Below are positions 43,126 to 58,034 of a stretch of DNA of 64,000 nucleotides, piece after piece. Source of the DNA: Lactarius indigo (Eukaryota; Basidiomycota; Agaricomycetes; Russulales; Russulaceae); assembly GCA_025766275.1 (NCBI GenBank), contig JAFKAC010000002.1, positions 3,534,001 to 3,598,000 on the forward strand, read 5' to 3'. Within the stretch, counting starts at the first letter, position 1. Every line of letters begins with the position of its first letter. Made by a program: the position numbers and the translations under genes. The notes beneath the pieces were generated by a model. It worked only from the letters and a program-made list of their open reading frames with translations. It was not told the origin of the DNA and did no database searches.

Positions 43126-46100
43126 ATGGATTCCCCTCAAGATTCTGGTTCCGTCGACCATCAGGAGAATCAACAAGCAAAGTCATCGTAAGCCGCGACC
43201 ACCCTCCTATACTCTCCCTGTCCTCTCACCTCCGTTGATTTTATAGCGGTAAGACTCCTGTCGTCAGAGGCGCTCGGGCTTGTACAGTGTGCCGAGCAGC
43301 AAAAGTTTGCATCGTCGCTGTCAAATTACCGACCGTCGTTTCTCATCAACTCCCTCCGTTCAGATGAAATGTGTCGGTGCAGAAGACGGTTCCCAACCCT
43401 GTCAGAGGTGTAGGCGAACTGGTGTCGAGTAAATATTTATTTAATCTCGATTCGGTATCATTTTGCTCAACTCTCCTAGGTGTATCTTCGAGAGACATCG
43501 GCGCGGACGGAAACCAGGCTCGAAGTTCGTTTTTCGTTGCTCGTTGCATAGGGACTTATCGTCAGAGACGATATCCAGGTTATCCGAAGCCTCCAAAATG
43601 CTGAGGCGCCTCGAGAAGGGGCTCAATAACGCCAAGTTGAAGTCCCAAACCCTTGAGTCGTCTTCCTCTTCCATCTCCCCCACCGATTGGCGTATGCAGC
43701 GTGGGGACAACCAAACCCGGTCCCCCGGGAATTATCCAAGTGATCTCCCGCCACTCAACCTACTTCCACAGTTTGACAGAGAAGACCAACCTGATCGTAA
43801 CGTGCGGCCTCCCACGGACGAGGAGGATAACGAAAGTGAAGGCAAGACAGACGGCATGTTCCCCGCGGATCTCATTCGCAGGGAAAATCAACGAAATTCT
43901 TTCTTCAAAACTATTCTCAATCCTTCGCATGAGGCCCCCACCTCTCTCCGATCGGATCGGTCTAATTCGACAGCTTCTTCTCAAGCTGCCAACCCTTCCG
44001 TACAACCCAGCTTGAAGGATCCTGTAGCCGCTGGAATTTTGGATGAGTCAAACGCCAAAGTTCTGTTCGACCTCGTGTTCCTGCGACTCAACCCCTTCGT
44101 TAACCTCTTTGACCCGGCTTTGCACACCCCCGATTACGTTCGCTCCAAGTCACCTTTCCTATTTACGGTTTTGGTCATGGCTGGTTGTAAATTTTTCAAG
44201 CCCGAGTCGTTCAAGGCCTGTCAAAAACTTTCTTACGAGTTTGCTTTCCGTGCCTTTGCGGAGAATTGGAAATCTGTCGAGGTAGTCCAGGCTTTCGCCT
44301 GCCTAACATACTGGAAAGAGCCAGAAGACACGGTAAGCGCTACATCGTGTACACGTGGAAATTCAGCTTATTTTGCAGCAGCGAACGTGGATATACATTG
44401 GCCTGGTGAGGGATTCCCCACGGTAATGGGGTCTGCAGACAGCGATAACTTCTCTGTGTAGGCTTGCCGTATGGCCGTTGAATTAGGCCTCAACCGGTAT
44501 GTTTCGCCACCACCCCCAAACGAGACCGAGCTACAGCTTCGGGAACGTCGTAATCGCGAACGCACCTACCTCGTGTTGTTCGTGCACGACAGGAGTCTGA
44601 GCATGCAGACTGGACGTCAATGGATGCTCCCAGAGGTAAGTTACCTCGAACTCGGTAATGGGTGATTTCACAGCCCTTGTCAGGACGACCTAGTCCGGCA
44701 TTCGGCTACTTGGCACGAAGAGGGAGGGACCCCGCTTCGTCCAGAAGATGTGGTCGTCGCCGCTTTCGTGCAATTACGCCGAATCGCCGTGAGTAACAAG
44801 GTTCTGCGAAGTCGCTTTTTTTGGGCTCATTTACTCTCTTTGGACAGGCGGAGACGACAGACGTATTCTATCTACACAAAGGGATTCCCGGAGCAGCTCA
44901 CACCGATGTGAACAAAGAAGTATTGCTGCGAAATTGCAATGGCAAATTAACTCAATGGATGGACACCTGGCACCATGAGATGCGGCGGGCCAACGGCGAA
45001 TCGTTCCACATGTCATTTCTCAGCTTCTTCCGGCTATATGTGCGGCTGTTTTTGAATAGTTTTGGTATTCAAGCTGCCATGTCTCCCGTAAGTTTCCGGT
45101 TTCCATTCTTCTATTCTTATTGATCCGAAGGCTGATCGAGAGCGAACAGTCGAGCCGTACGACGCCGAGTGTGCAGGCCTTATCGGCGTGTTATACAAGC
45201 GCGAAGGAAAATTTGCTTATCGTCTCAAACGATTTTGCATCAATGAGCATGCTGGTAGGCTTGATTTAATTCTGTTGGGATGGAGCGCTCATCATCGTCC
45301 AGCGCTACGGCCAGGATTCCATCACGGTCATGACGGCATATTCGGCCGTCTTCCTCCTGAAGGTATGCCCATTTGGTCTTATTTCCGTTCGCCGTCTCTG
45401 AACCGTGTTGCCAGCTCCTCCGCAGCTCAAAGACATTGGCGGAGTTACATGAAGGGGCGACCAACGAAATTCACACGATTATCTCAAAGACGGCCGATGC
45501 ATACGAGGAAGCGTCACATCTTTCGGTGGCGTGCACGGGTGCTGCTTACCACGCGAGGTTCTTGCGCGAGCTGGTTGCGCAAGACCTCTTCAGGTCTCAG
45601 CAACAAAAAGGATGGGACGATGGCCACTCCCGTCGTAAGCTTAGCTTCATGGAGTGATGTACAGCGGCTAAAGGGATTCGTGAAACAGCATTGCGGCGGG
45701 ACTCTACACTGTCCGCCACGACACCAGCGTCGCAGCAACCACCACCAGGTGTATATCCCCAGCAGATGATCGACGACGTGCAGAATGCTTCGAATGTGCA
45801 TCATTCTTTCTCCTATTCAATTTCTCCCACGCCCTCCAGCATCACTGCATCCTCGCATGAGACGATGCAAGTCGATGCTGTAAGGACCCCGACACAGACT
45901 TCTGGCACGCCAGCGTATAGCAATGGTACTTACGTACAGGCCCAGCCAACAGCCCAGCCCCTCCAACCGCCGCCTCCGCCACCCCCAGCACAGTCGGATG
46001 ACATGCGATACTGGAACAATATGTTTAGAGAGCTCGGCTTTGGGGAGGCCGTCGATCAGACGTACGCCAACGGTGGACAAAACACAACAGGGGCACCCAC

Positions 46101-46230
46101 GCCATCATCACATCATCCTGCACCACCACACTCCCACCACCCGGGCTATAGTGTCGGACGTGGTGCCAATAATCACCAGCCGTACGCTTATCACCACATG
46201 CACTCGAATGCGCCCGGATACGGATTGTAG
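43126..46230 (+). CDS. Zn2Cys6 (Gal4-type) fungal-specific transcription factor
   Basis: Nuclear DNA-binding regulator. ATG at 43126 (MDSPQDSGSVDHQ). The zinc cluster is assembled over introns: ACTVCRAAK, MKCVGAEDGSQPCQRCRRTG and VECIFERHRRGRKPGSK, giving C-x2-C-x6-C-x9-C-x2-C-x6-C. A short coiled region (LSEASKMLRRLEKGLNNAKL) suited to dimerisation follows. The middle-homology domain runs from LDESNAKVLFDLVFLRLNPF, through SPFLFTVLVMAGCKFF, ACRMAVELGLNRY, RNRERTYLVLFVHDRSLSMQ and TGRQWMLPE, to FFRLYVRLFLNSFGIQAAM. The C-terminus, about 45700-46230, is disordered and rich in Ser, Pro, His and Gln (a PPPPPPPAQ run, HHPAPPHSHH). The layout resembles PRO1/gluconeogenesis-activator type factors of basidiomycetes, but the target genes are unknown. 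About nine introns. Confidence 0.87.
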
Positions 46231-46602
46231 ATGACGTCCCTAGCTGTCCCCCTCCCCTCACCATCACACATCCCCATTACCGTTCATCTGGATGCTCCAA
46301 CCACGCAGACACAGTACATTATGCTCTGACATAGCAGTACTTCTATCTTTAGCCCTATGAATTAGCTTGTTTGTAACTTATCACTGTAGATTCTCTAATT
46401 TTACTCCGCTTCCGATTTGCTATCCACCTTTCAACCGTAAAGCCTAACGGTCAGTACGCCGCCACGCTTCTGGTTCTTGAAATCGTCTGCGAACATGATT
46501 ACGCCGCGGCATAGCAGCGGGGCGTATAAAACAATGCGATAGTAGCAAGCAAATATATAAAATAGACGTAGATCGTAATAAAAGGCCACTTCTGCCGTGG
46601 CT
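46231..46602. terminator. Convergent 3' spacer between the Zn2Cys6 gene and NUP37
   Basis: An A/T-rich 372-bp stretch shared by two converging 3' ends. aataaa-like sequences occur near 46577 (plus strand aataaaa), but no cleavage site can be fixed. Confidence 0.4.
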
Positions 46603-48091
46603 TTATTCCACCCCGATGGGGAATACGACGAGCTCGTGTCCTACCGCCGCTGCAATCCGCGGAATTCCCTTGATCGGGACAAAGTCAAAGTCGCGCACGC
46701 ACAGGGGCCGCGGCGCGAGGGTGAACGCGGTTGGCTCGACGTGAGCATGGGCGTGCATGGCGCTATGCACGTGGATCGTCGCGCCACGCGCACTCGCATT
46801 GCGCGTCGAGATGGCAAAGTATTCGGGGTAGGTCGGACACCACCGGAAGCGGTGCGCGCCCTCTGGGAACGACGCCCCGCTCAGCGCTGGCTTTCCGCCC
46901 TGTAACTTGGAGAGGTCCCACAGAGAGAAGCGCGATCTGTGCACAGCGCCGATACTACGCAGCACACAACAACGGTTGTCGGAGGTGTGAGTGTTTGATA
47001 AGCGTGAGAAAGGAGGAAGGAACGTACATGTCCGAATTGGCATGCTGCCATGCGGCGGAGGCTGGGAATGCTCCCGCAGCGCCGGCGACGGCGCGGGGTG
47101 CTGCGAGCTCGAGGACACGTGGGTGGTGCCATGCATCTGCGGGCGCGTGGGAGGGGTCGGAACGCCAGTCGATGAGCGCGAGGGAGCCGCGCACGTCTGC
47201 GACTAGGAGGTCCTTGGTCGTCGAGGCGTGCGCGCAGACAGCGCTGAGCGCATGCGGGAACGAGATCACGTACGCGGTCGGCTGTGGGCGCGAGGACGAG
47301 CCGGGCGAAGAGGAGGCGCCACCGCTGCCGTCGTCGTTGGAGGGCGAGACGGATAGCGGGGCGGAGGGAATGTCGACGGTCGGGTGGAGGTCCCAGACCA
47401 TGAGCATTTTGTCGTCTGTTTTTTTTGGGGGGTGTTAAGAGGCGCGAATTGGGGTGGGACAGGTGCGTACCAGAGACAGTTGCGACGTAGCGCGCAGATT
47501 CGTCCGTGGGACCACCGCAGAACGTCATGTCGTTCACAGGGCCATGGTGGCCGCTTAGGCCGCCTCCAAAGGGGAAGACGTCCTCGTCTACTTCAGGGGA
47601 TTTTGTGAGGAGGTGCAGACCAAAGTCTGCGGACGCGGCGGTTAGTCTGCAAAAGCAAAAGAGGGTCAGAAAAAAATGGCGATCGGACGTTGTGATCGAA
47701 TGGCGAAGGGGTTTTTACTCGATAAGCCATTGGTCTGAGGACGAGGAAGATACGGCGCGAGGAGACCACGCGAGGGCCGTGATGCAAGAGCCTATGTGAA
47801 AAGACGCGACGAGTTCTACAGACGTGTCGGTCTACGCGTCAAGGGAGGGAGGTTGAACATTACACGGGTCTGCGGAACGAAAAAGGTGGCAGCACACACG
47901 ATGAGCAACACGGAGACGGAGTTTTCACCACCAATGGCGATGAAATTTGGGGCATCGGCGTTGTCGCAGGCGCGAACGACGTGAATGGGTGTGCCGTGGT
48001 CGTGTCGGAGGTCCATCGTAAGCGCGAAGACGTGACCGTGCTGGCGCCAATAACTGCCAATCCATGTCCCACCAAACCCAGCATTCCTCAT
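46603..48091 (-). CDS. NUP37: Nucleoporin NUP37-like WD40 protein
   Basis: Beta-propeller subunit of the nuclear pore Nup107-160 (Y) complex. ATG at 48089-48091 gives MRNAGFGGTWIGSYWRQHG; the next exons give SCITALAWSPRAV, LTAASADFGLHLL, GLSGHHGPVNDMTFCGG, ESARYVATVSDDKMLMVWDL (a clear WD repeat with GH...WD spacing), a Ser/Gly-rich loop, AYVISFPHALSAVCAHASTT-KDLLVADVRGSLALIDW, SRFSLWDLSKLQGG and GAHRFRWCPTYPEYFAISTR, ending VAVGHELVVFPIGVE with TAA at 46603-46605. The HHGPVNDMTFC-SDDKMLMVWDL block is what suggests NUP37; other WD40 proteins remain possible. The 5' half of this gene has been copied to 49520-49990. Confidence 0.75.
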
Positions 48092-48453
48092 TCGCAGCCC
48101 TGACTTCGTAAAAGCTTAAAGGACCAGCGCTCTCGTACCGCACTACTTTCGCACCGTTCCTCGTCGACGTCGACGTCAAATGCTACCGTGCCTCAAGCTG
48201 AGCAGTGCTAGCTTACCCCCTGGCCCCTAGAATGCCTGATTCTCCCTAATACGTCTAGTGTGTGTGTATTAAAAATGCCTCGAGCCACCTTGTAAATCTG
48301 TCAGCACTTGAGTTGTTCTTGCGTCTCTTATCATACTTGGGCCGACTCTCCGTCTGTTATCTCGCTACCGTCTACAACATCCTCGCGCAGCGACATCCCG
48401 CGTCTTCACATTTCCGCCCCAACATCAATCCGCTTGCCTGGCCAGTTCATAAC
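48092..48453. promoter_or_regulatory. Divergent spacer between NUP37 and UMP-CMP kinase A
   Basis: Shared promoter region. Its right part keeps an open frame continuous with kinase A (residues such as PNINPLAWPVHN before the first ATG), which matches the N-terminal extension readable upstream of kinase B, so former coding sequence lies here. An upstream ATG at 48275 (MPRATL) meets a stop after six codons. Confidence 0.55.
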
Positions 48454-49393
<940 letters not shown>

Positions 49394-49519
49394 ATGAAAG
49401 TGCAGCTCGCCTTTCAACGCGTCTATCGTCTGATCTCCTGTGTAGCGAGTGTAATGATATCTAACTTTACGTGTATGAGTACCACACCCTCGGAGTGATG
49501 ATACGTCGGACGCAGCGGT

Positions 49520-49990
49520 TGTCCTGTGACAAAAGCAAAATCAAGGGTTAGAAAAAATATATGGCGATCGGGCTTTGTGATCGAGCGACGAAGGGAGTTT
49601 TTTGTGCTTGATAAGCCATTGGTCGGAGGGTGGCCGCAGTGAGGGAGATATGGCGCGAGGAGACCATGTGAGGGCTGTGATAAGGGGCTTACGCGACGGG
49701 GTCCATAAACCGGTCGCGTTAGCGGGTTGGTGAACAGTTCACGAGCCTGGTGGCATACACGAACCGCCAATGAGATTTGGCATCGGCAGACGCGAACGAC
49801 GTGAATGAGTACATTGTGGTCGCGTCTGAGATCCTTTGTAACTTTTGTAAGCGACGGGGAAGACGTGACCGCGCCGGCGCCAATTACAGTACCGTGCAAC
49901 CACGAAAAGGCGTTCCATGCCCCGGAGGGCTGCACCAAACCCAGCACTCTTCGCAGCAGTAGCACTCTCTTCATTCGCAGCCTACTACGT
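49520..49990 (-). pseudogene. Decayed copy of the 5' half of NUP37
   Basis: On the minus strand this region carries blocks matching NUP37 exons 1-3 (regions equivalent to 47650-48090): the area around gataagccattggtc, the gcgcgaggagacca block that encodes WSPRAV in the intact gene, and the gatttggcatcggc and acgcgaacgacgtgaat blocks. Insertions, deletions and stops break every frame, and the 3' half of the gene is absent. It therefore arose with the duplication and is not expressed as a nucleoporin. Confidence 0.65.
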
Positions 49991-50091
49991 CCTCGTACAT
50001 CACCGCGCAGCGACCTCCCCCGCATCCTCACGTCCCCGCCCCAACGACCATCCGCTCGTCTGGCCAGTCCACACCCCCGATCAGGACCGCG

Positions 50092-51002
<911 letters not shown>

Positions 51003-51128
51003 ATGCCAACTTCAGCTCTGCGATCTCCTTTCAATGAATGTGTTATTATCTGATCTTCTGTGCAACGAGTGCAATGATATCCAAATTTCTAACGTGCGTG
51101 AACAACCCCCAGCAGCGATGATGTGTCC

Positions 51129-52341
51129 TCAGGCATAAACTGCGATATCCAAATCGTGCGCCGTCCGCGCTAGCACGTTTGAACTGATTTTCCCACCCTT
51201 TTGAGCGTGGAATATTGTTCCATCTGCACAAAGCAGATGTGCTTTCTCATCGTCTTCTTCCTGGTACCGTAGTCAGTGACAGTCGAGGGCAAGGGTTTCG
51301 GGACACACTCACGGGGATCCACTCCCATCCCCCGACCCTGAAATACTCCACTATAGGCGGGTCATCGGGCTTTCCCTCCGTGTTGGCGTACCGCGCGTGA
51401 ACGTGCGCACCATCCTGATACGCTCCACCAAGTGCACCCCAGATTCTGTCCTTGAACCTCTCGCGCTCCGCTTCACCATCTTTGCCTTCCAGCGAAGGAT
51501 CGTGCAATGGGCGAATGACGAGCACGTCCATTGTCTGTGTGCCGTGCGATGGGGGCACCGAGCGCTGCAGTGGCGTTATCCGGAAGTGCTGCTCGAGGCG
51601 ATCGACGTTGACGGTCGACAAGAAGTACGCGAACGGACCGTGGAGCTCACGCGGCTCATCAGTCAGTGTGACGAACGCGCCAGAAGTGACGTCGTAGCGC
51701 TGTACGGGCTCAAGGAGGCGCGCGCGCGCACGATACCACGTCGTCGCGTTCTGTTCCGCTGCCATCTTGAAGCGTTCGATGCCCGGAACGGACGCGCGCA
51801 GCGCCTCCGAGTCGTGCAGGATCGCGGCGTGCAGGGACGTCGAGGTGACCACGGCAGAAACGACCGAAGTCCCTTCTGGAACGATGGTCGTGAGGGCGAG
51901 GGTGAGCGGCACGAGGCGTGGGGCGGCGGATAGGAAATTCAGCAGTGAGGCGAGCTGCGTGGGCTCCGCGTCGGGCGCAGAGGAGGGCGGGAAGAAGGTG
52001 GCGTGCAGGGCGTTTGCGGTGCCTCCAGGTATAAGCACGATTCGGAGGCTGGGGAACGGGCCGTCTTGTTCTGCACGTGCACTGTGCAGTGCGTTTACGA
52101 TCTCGTGAAGCGTCCCGTCGCCTGATACGAGAACGAGAGTGATCCCTTCTGCGCGCTCGGGTGGAGTGAGGCCGTTGATGTACGAGAGAAGGAGAGTGCC
52201 GGCGTGCCCAGCATGCTCTGTCGCAGCGACTTTATCGGGAGTAAGGCCATGAGAGGTGAGGAGAGGGAGGACGGATTCAGTTGTCAACTGAGCACCCTTA
52301 CGGTCACCACACGCTGGGTTGTACACGACAATGAGAGGCAT
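51129..52341 (-). CDS. DAGK-catalytic-domain lipid kinase (diacylglycerol or sphingoid-base kinase-like)
   Basis: Lipid kinase with the DAGK catalytic fold. ATG at 52339-52341 (MPLIVVYNPACGDRKG) shows the family's N-terminal IVVYNPxxG. The nucleotide-binding SGDGTLHEIVNAL and the PGGTANALHATFF motif follow. Further along come a long middle with SATTWYRARARLLEP-like sequence, HGPFAYFLSTVNVDRLEQHF and MDVLVIRPLHDPSLEG. A final intron after GGWEWIP (donor gtgagt near 51322) leads to EEDDEKAHLLCADGTIFHAQ, KGGKISSNVLA and TGA at 51129-51131. Without splicing a false end with many Arg would be read. Two exons, about 380 residues. Whether it phosphorylates diacylglycerol, ceramide or sphingoid bases cannot be told. 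It converges on kinase copy B and diverges from CEF1. Confidence 0.82.
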
Positions 52342-52480
52342 TTCGCAGGCAGACAAGACGAGTCACAATAGCAGATAAGATAAGATGATTTATTCAAGCG
52401 GAGATTGAGCCTAAGCTTGCTTACTAAGTTGTGAGGTCAAAAGAAGTAGTGTCGCTCACGTAAGCCAAGGTTGTTCAGTT
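52342..52480. promoter_or_regulatory. Bidirectional promoter between the lipid kinase and CEF1
   Basis: 139 bp between divergent ATGs. No TATA box was noted. Confidence 0.5.
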
Positions 52481-55270
<2,790 letters not shown>

Positions 55271-55605
55271 CAGATAGTACGAATAATACTGGACACCTTT
55301 ATCTTTACCTTACTTATCTCGGCGGCCGGTCGTCACGGGTGTAACTTACGCACGCTATATTTACAAATAAGCCTCGAGGACGGACAGGTCTCGGCTACGG
55401 CCAGGGCGACTACTCAATGCCACCTTGCAATCTTTTAGTTTGGTCATGAATGCACTAGCAAGCGATAAATAATGCGCCACCTGTCTATCGTGTGTGCTAC
55501 TGCTCTCTTTAGCCGCCTGCTCTCCCCGCCCAGCCCTTCTTCCCTTCCCTTCCTCCTTTCTGTTCCTATCCCTCCCGACGAACCCCTCCCCTCCTCTCTG
55601 TACCC
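55271..55605. other. Spacer between CEF1 and the membrane-protein gene
   Basis: 335 bp; the right half is C/T-rich (ccctcccgacgaacccctcc-like) and probably the leader and promoter of the next gene. No other feature was seen. Confidence 0.45.
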
Positions 55606-56946
55606 ATGTCGCAGTCGCAGTCGTCGTCCAACGCTACTTCAGCTACTGTGCAGGTAGTCACTCTAACTGTGACCACGCGCGGATCCTCAACGCCAACATC
55701 TCAATCCTCCTCGGGGGGCGGTTCTTCCGTTCCAATTGCTGCAATTGCTGGAGGCGTGGCGGGTGGCGTGACCCTCGCTGTGCTGCTCGTGCTCATTTGG
55801 AAATACTGGGGTCTCGTGATTAAGCGGGACCAGAGAAAGAAACGCAAGGAGGCGGTGCGTTCCACCATCTTCGTCATGTCGTGATGACGGGCTGATGGCT
55901 TCGTGCAGCGGGACATGCTCACCGTGCGCGAGAACACCAGGCGGAACGCTTCGTCCGGGTTCAAGCCCCAATCGCAGTACCGCCCCATGCTCGCGCTCAA
56001 CCCCGACCGCCGCAAGGTGACCTTCCTCACGCGCGGCCCAACGTCCCCGCGAAAGAAACAGCAACAGCGCGGCCCTTCACCACCACCAGCGGCGCCCGAG
56101 GAAAAGCACATCCAGGGTGAAGGGGATGAACTGACGCCCGCCCTGGCACCGGCACCTGCGGCAGAGAACAAGACACGTCAACCGTCACCAGGCCCGCTGC
56201 TGCCCCATGGGGCTCCGCCCGAGTCACAAGACACATACGAAAGGCCGCCGGCGGAGGACGACAACGTAGCCCAGACCGAATTGCTCATTCCCACTCCCAC
56301 GCCTGCGCCTGCGCCCACCACCACGAATACACCAGATTCGGTCAACGTAGCGCCCGCGCCAGTACGCAGAGTCCACACGCAGTGGTCTTCTCCACCACCC
56401 TCAGCGCGCTCCCACACACCGCCGTCTGCCAGCTCCAGTACGCACACGCACGGGCATGGGGCACCCAGAGTGAGCAGCCTGCCCCCACCGCCGGTCCCCG
56501 CGCTACCTCCCGTCTCCACCGTCCTCCCGCCACCACTACCCCGCGGCGCAGCCCCGCCCTCACCACCCTCTGCTGGGCCGTCCTCTTCTCCGCCCTCGTG
56601 GTCCATCACGGCTGCCCCCAGGTCCTCGGTGCTACCGGCTTCTCCGGACCGGCCTGTGATCATGCCGCGCGCGAAGCACGCGTCGTTGACGACGCCGTTG
56701 TGGACGCCACCAGGGGCAGTGGCGCCGTCGTCATCGGAGCAGCCTGTTTCACCTGCGTCGACGCGCCCGCACGTGCCGTCTCTCACGAGTTCCGCGTCGC
56801 AGTACTCGGCGAATAGCGGGGAGCCGTCTGTGCGGCGGGGATTCTTGAATGCGCTGCGACACAAGCCGTCCGCGCAGGCGGGTGGGTCTGCGAATGCGCG
56901 CAGGACGTCAACGTACAGCTCAGCCTCCGCGTACTCGAATGACTAA
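55606..56946 (+). CDS. Single-pass membrane protein with long disordered Pro/Ser-rich tail
   Basis: ATG at 55606. Exon 1 (55606-55854) gives a short Ser/Thr-rich outer part (MSQSQSSSNATSATVQVVTL) without an obvious signal peptide, a Gly/Ser linker and one helix, PIAAIAGGVAGGVTLAVLLV-LIWKYW, followed by basic KRDQRKKRKEA, the typical cytoplasmic stop-transfer. Intron 55855-55908 joins to RDMLTVRENTRRNASSGFKP. The remainder, about 340 residues, is low complexity, Pro/Ser/Ala-rich, with repeated PPP, TPTPAPAP and SPPS runs, and ends GFLNALRHKPSAQAGGSANA. The AGGVAGG helix is like that of fungal Mid2/WSC-type or SKG6-type membrane proteins, so a wall-sensor role is conceivable but not shown. Codon third positions are very GC-rich. 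Confidence 0.75.
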
Positions 56947-57284
56947 CTGGATTGGAATACTGGAGATTTTATTTTATTTTTTGAAAGGAAAAAGTAACTG
57001 GACGATGATAACTAACGATCACTTTGGTCCCAGATATGCTTAATTTATCAGGTAATTAGACGGACCCAAGGACGCTGTTGAGACTGGTGCCATTGTTTTG
57101 TATTTTGACGTATATCCACTTCCTTTGTTCTATATACGAATGAATAATGACTTTCTTTTGGCACTCTACGAATGAGTGGACCCGGCAAAGGGCAGTGGTC
57201 CATGATTGATTGTCTCTAGTTGGTGTGACAGTGTAAAAAGTTTTTGCTGCGAGACGATGTCTATTAAACCGATCCTTCCAACTG
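56947..57284. terminator. Convergent 3' spacer between the membrane-protein gene and MIC19
   Basis: 338 bp of A/T-rich sequence shared by two converging genes. A ttattttattttttgaaagg-like stretch follows the upstream stop; no defined polyadenylation site can be named. Confidence 0.4.
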
Positions 57285-57956
57285 CTACCTCAGTGAGTCA
57301 ACATATTGCTGGGGTATAGGTCAAAACTTCGGTAGGCGTCAAGAAATTATTAGGTGCTAATACCTGTTCCAATTTTGCCACCGCACCACGAAACGCAGCC
57401 ACCTCTGACCAGCAATTTAGACTCGTCGTTGGGTTTGCTCTGTCGGGAATAAGAAATAGTCACTGTAACATGTGGGCACGTACCGGTAACAAGAAGCGAC
57501 GGCCTCACTAGCCTTCTTGACGTCCGGGTGGTCAGCCAGGCTCGCGCGCGCACGGTAGCGGTCGACCTTTCTGGCGAACCTCCTCGAGATCGCCAAGGAG
57601 GGCTGTAGAATTCTTGACATCGCCGTGTTCGTCTGCATCGCCAGCCATGTTGCGCTCACGGTCGAGGTTCTCGCGCTCGAGGGCGGCCTCAATCTCGCGG
57701 CGCAGGACATCGTCGCCCTCATGAAGGCGCGCCGCCTCTGCGCTGATTTGTGCGCGTACACCGGCGTCGAGCGCGGCTTGACGGGCGGGCGAGACGTCGG
57801 GGGTGAGAGTGGCGTCGGAGAGCTGGCTGGCGAGCTCTGGGGAGACCTGTGGAGTTGTTAGCTGCATCGCACCGTATCGACCGACACACTGACCTGAATA
57901 GGGACTGGGTTGTAGAACACCTGTTCGTTGTCCGCTTTCGACTGTGACGCACCCAT
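57285..57956 (-). CDS. MIC19: MICOS complex subunit MIC19 (CHCHD3-like)
   Basis: Peripheral inner-membrane protein of the mitochondrial contact site complex. ATG at 57954-57956: MGASQSKADNEQVFYNPVPI, where Gly2 and the Ser/Lys context form an N-myristoylation signal as in animal CHCHD3. Then VSPELASQLSDATLTPD, AALDAGVRAQISAEAARLHE, a helical DUF737-type middle (REIEAALERENLDRERNM), ADHPDVKKASEAVASCYR, and across an intron ANPTTSLNCWSEVAAFRGAV with KLEQ, and a last exon QYVDSLR-TAG at 57285-57287. The C...C pair (CYR...LNC) and CW fit the half-CHCH domain. Four introns. One exon border, near 57568, was not fully resolved. Head to head with the PhoD-like gene. Confidence 0.85.
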
Positions 57957-58034
57957 TGAGCAAGTTATTTAATTTTGTTTGTCGGGTTAAAGAGAGTGCT
58001 ATCCGTCACGTGATCATGGATACGCTGAACTACA
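57957..58034. promoter_or_regulatory. Bidirectional gap between MIC19 and the PhoD-like gene
   Basis: 78 bp between divergent ATGs. Confidence 0.5.

Noticed and set aside
46731..47438. 235-codon plus-strand open frame across NUP37
   Set aside because: GC-rich antisense shadow of NUP37 exons; no family features.
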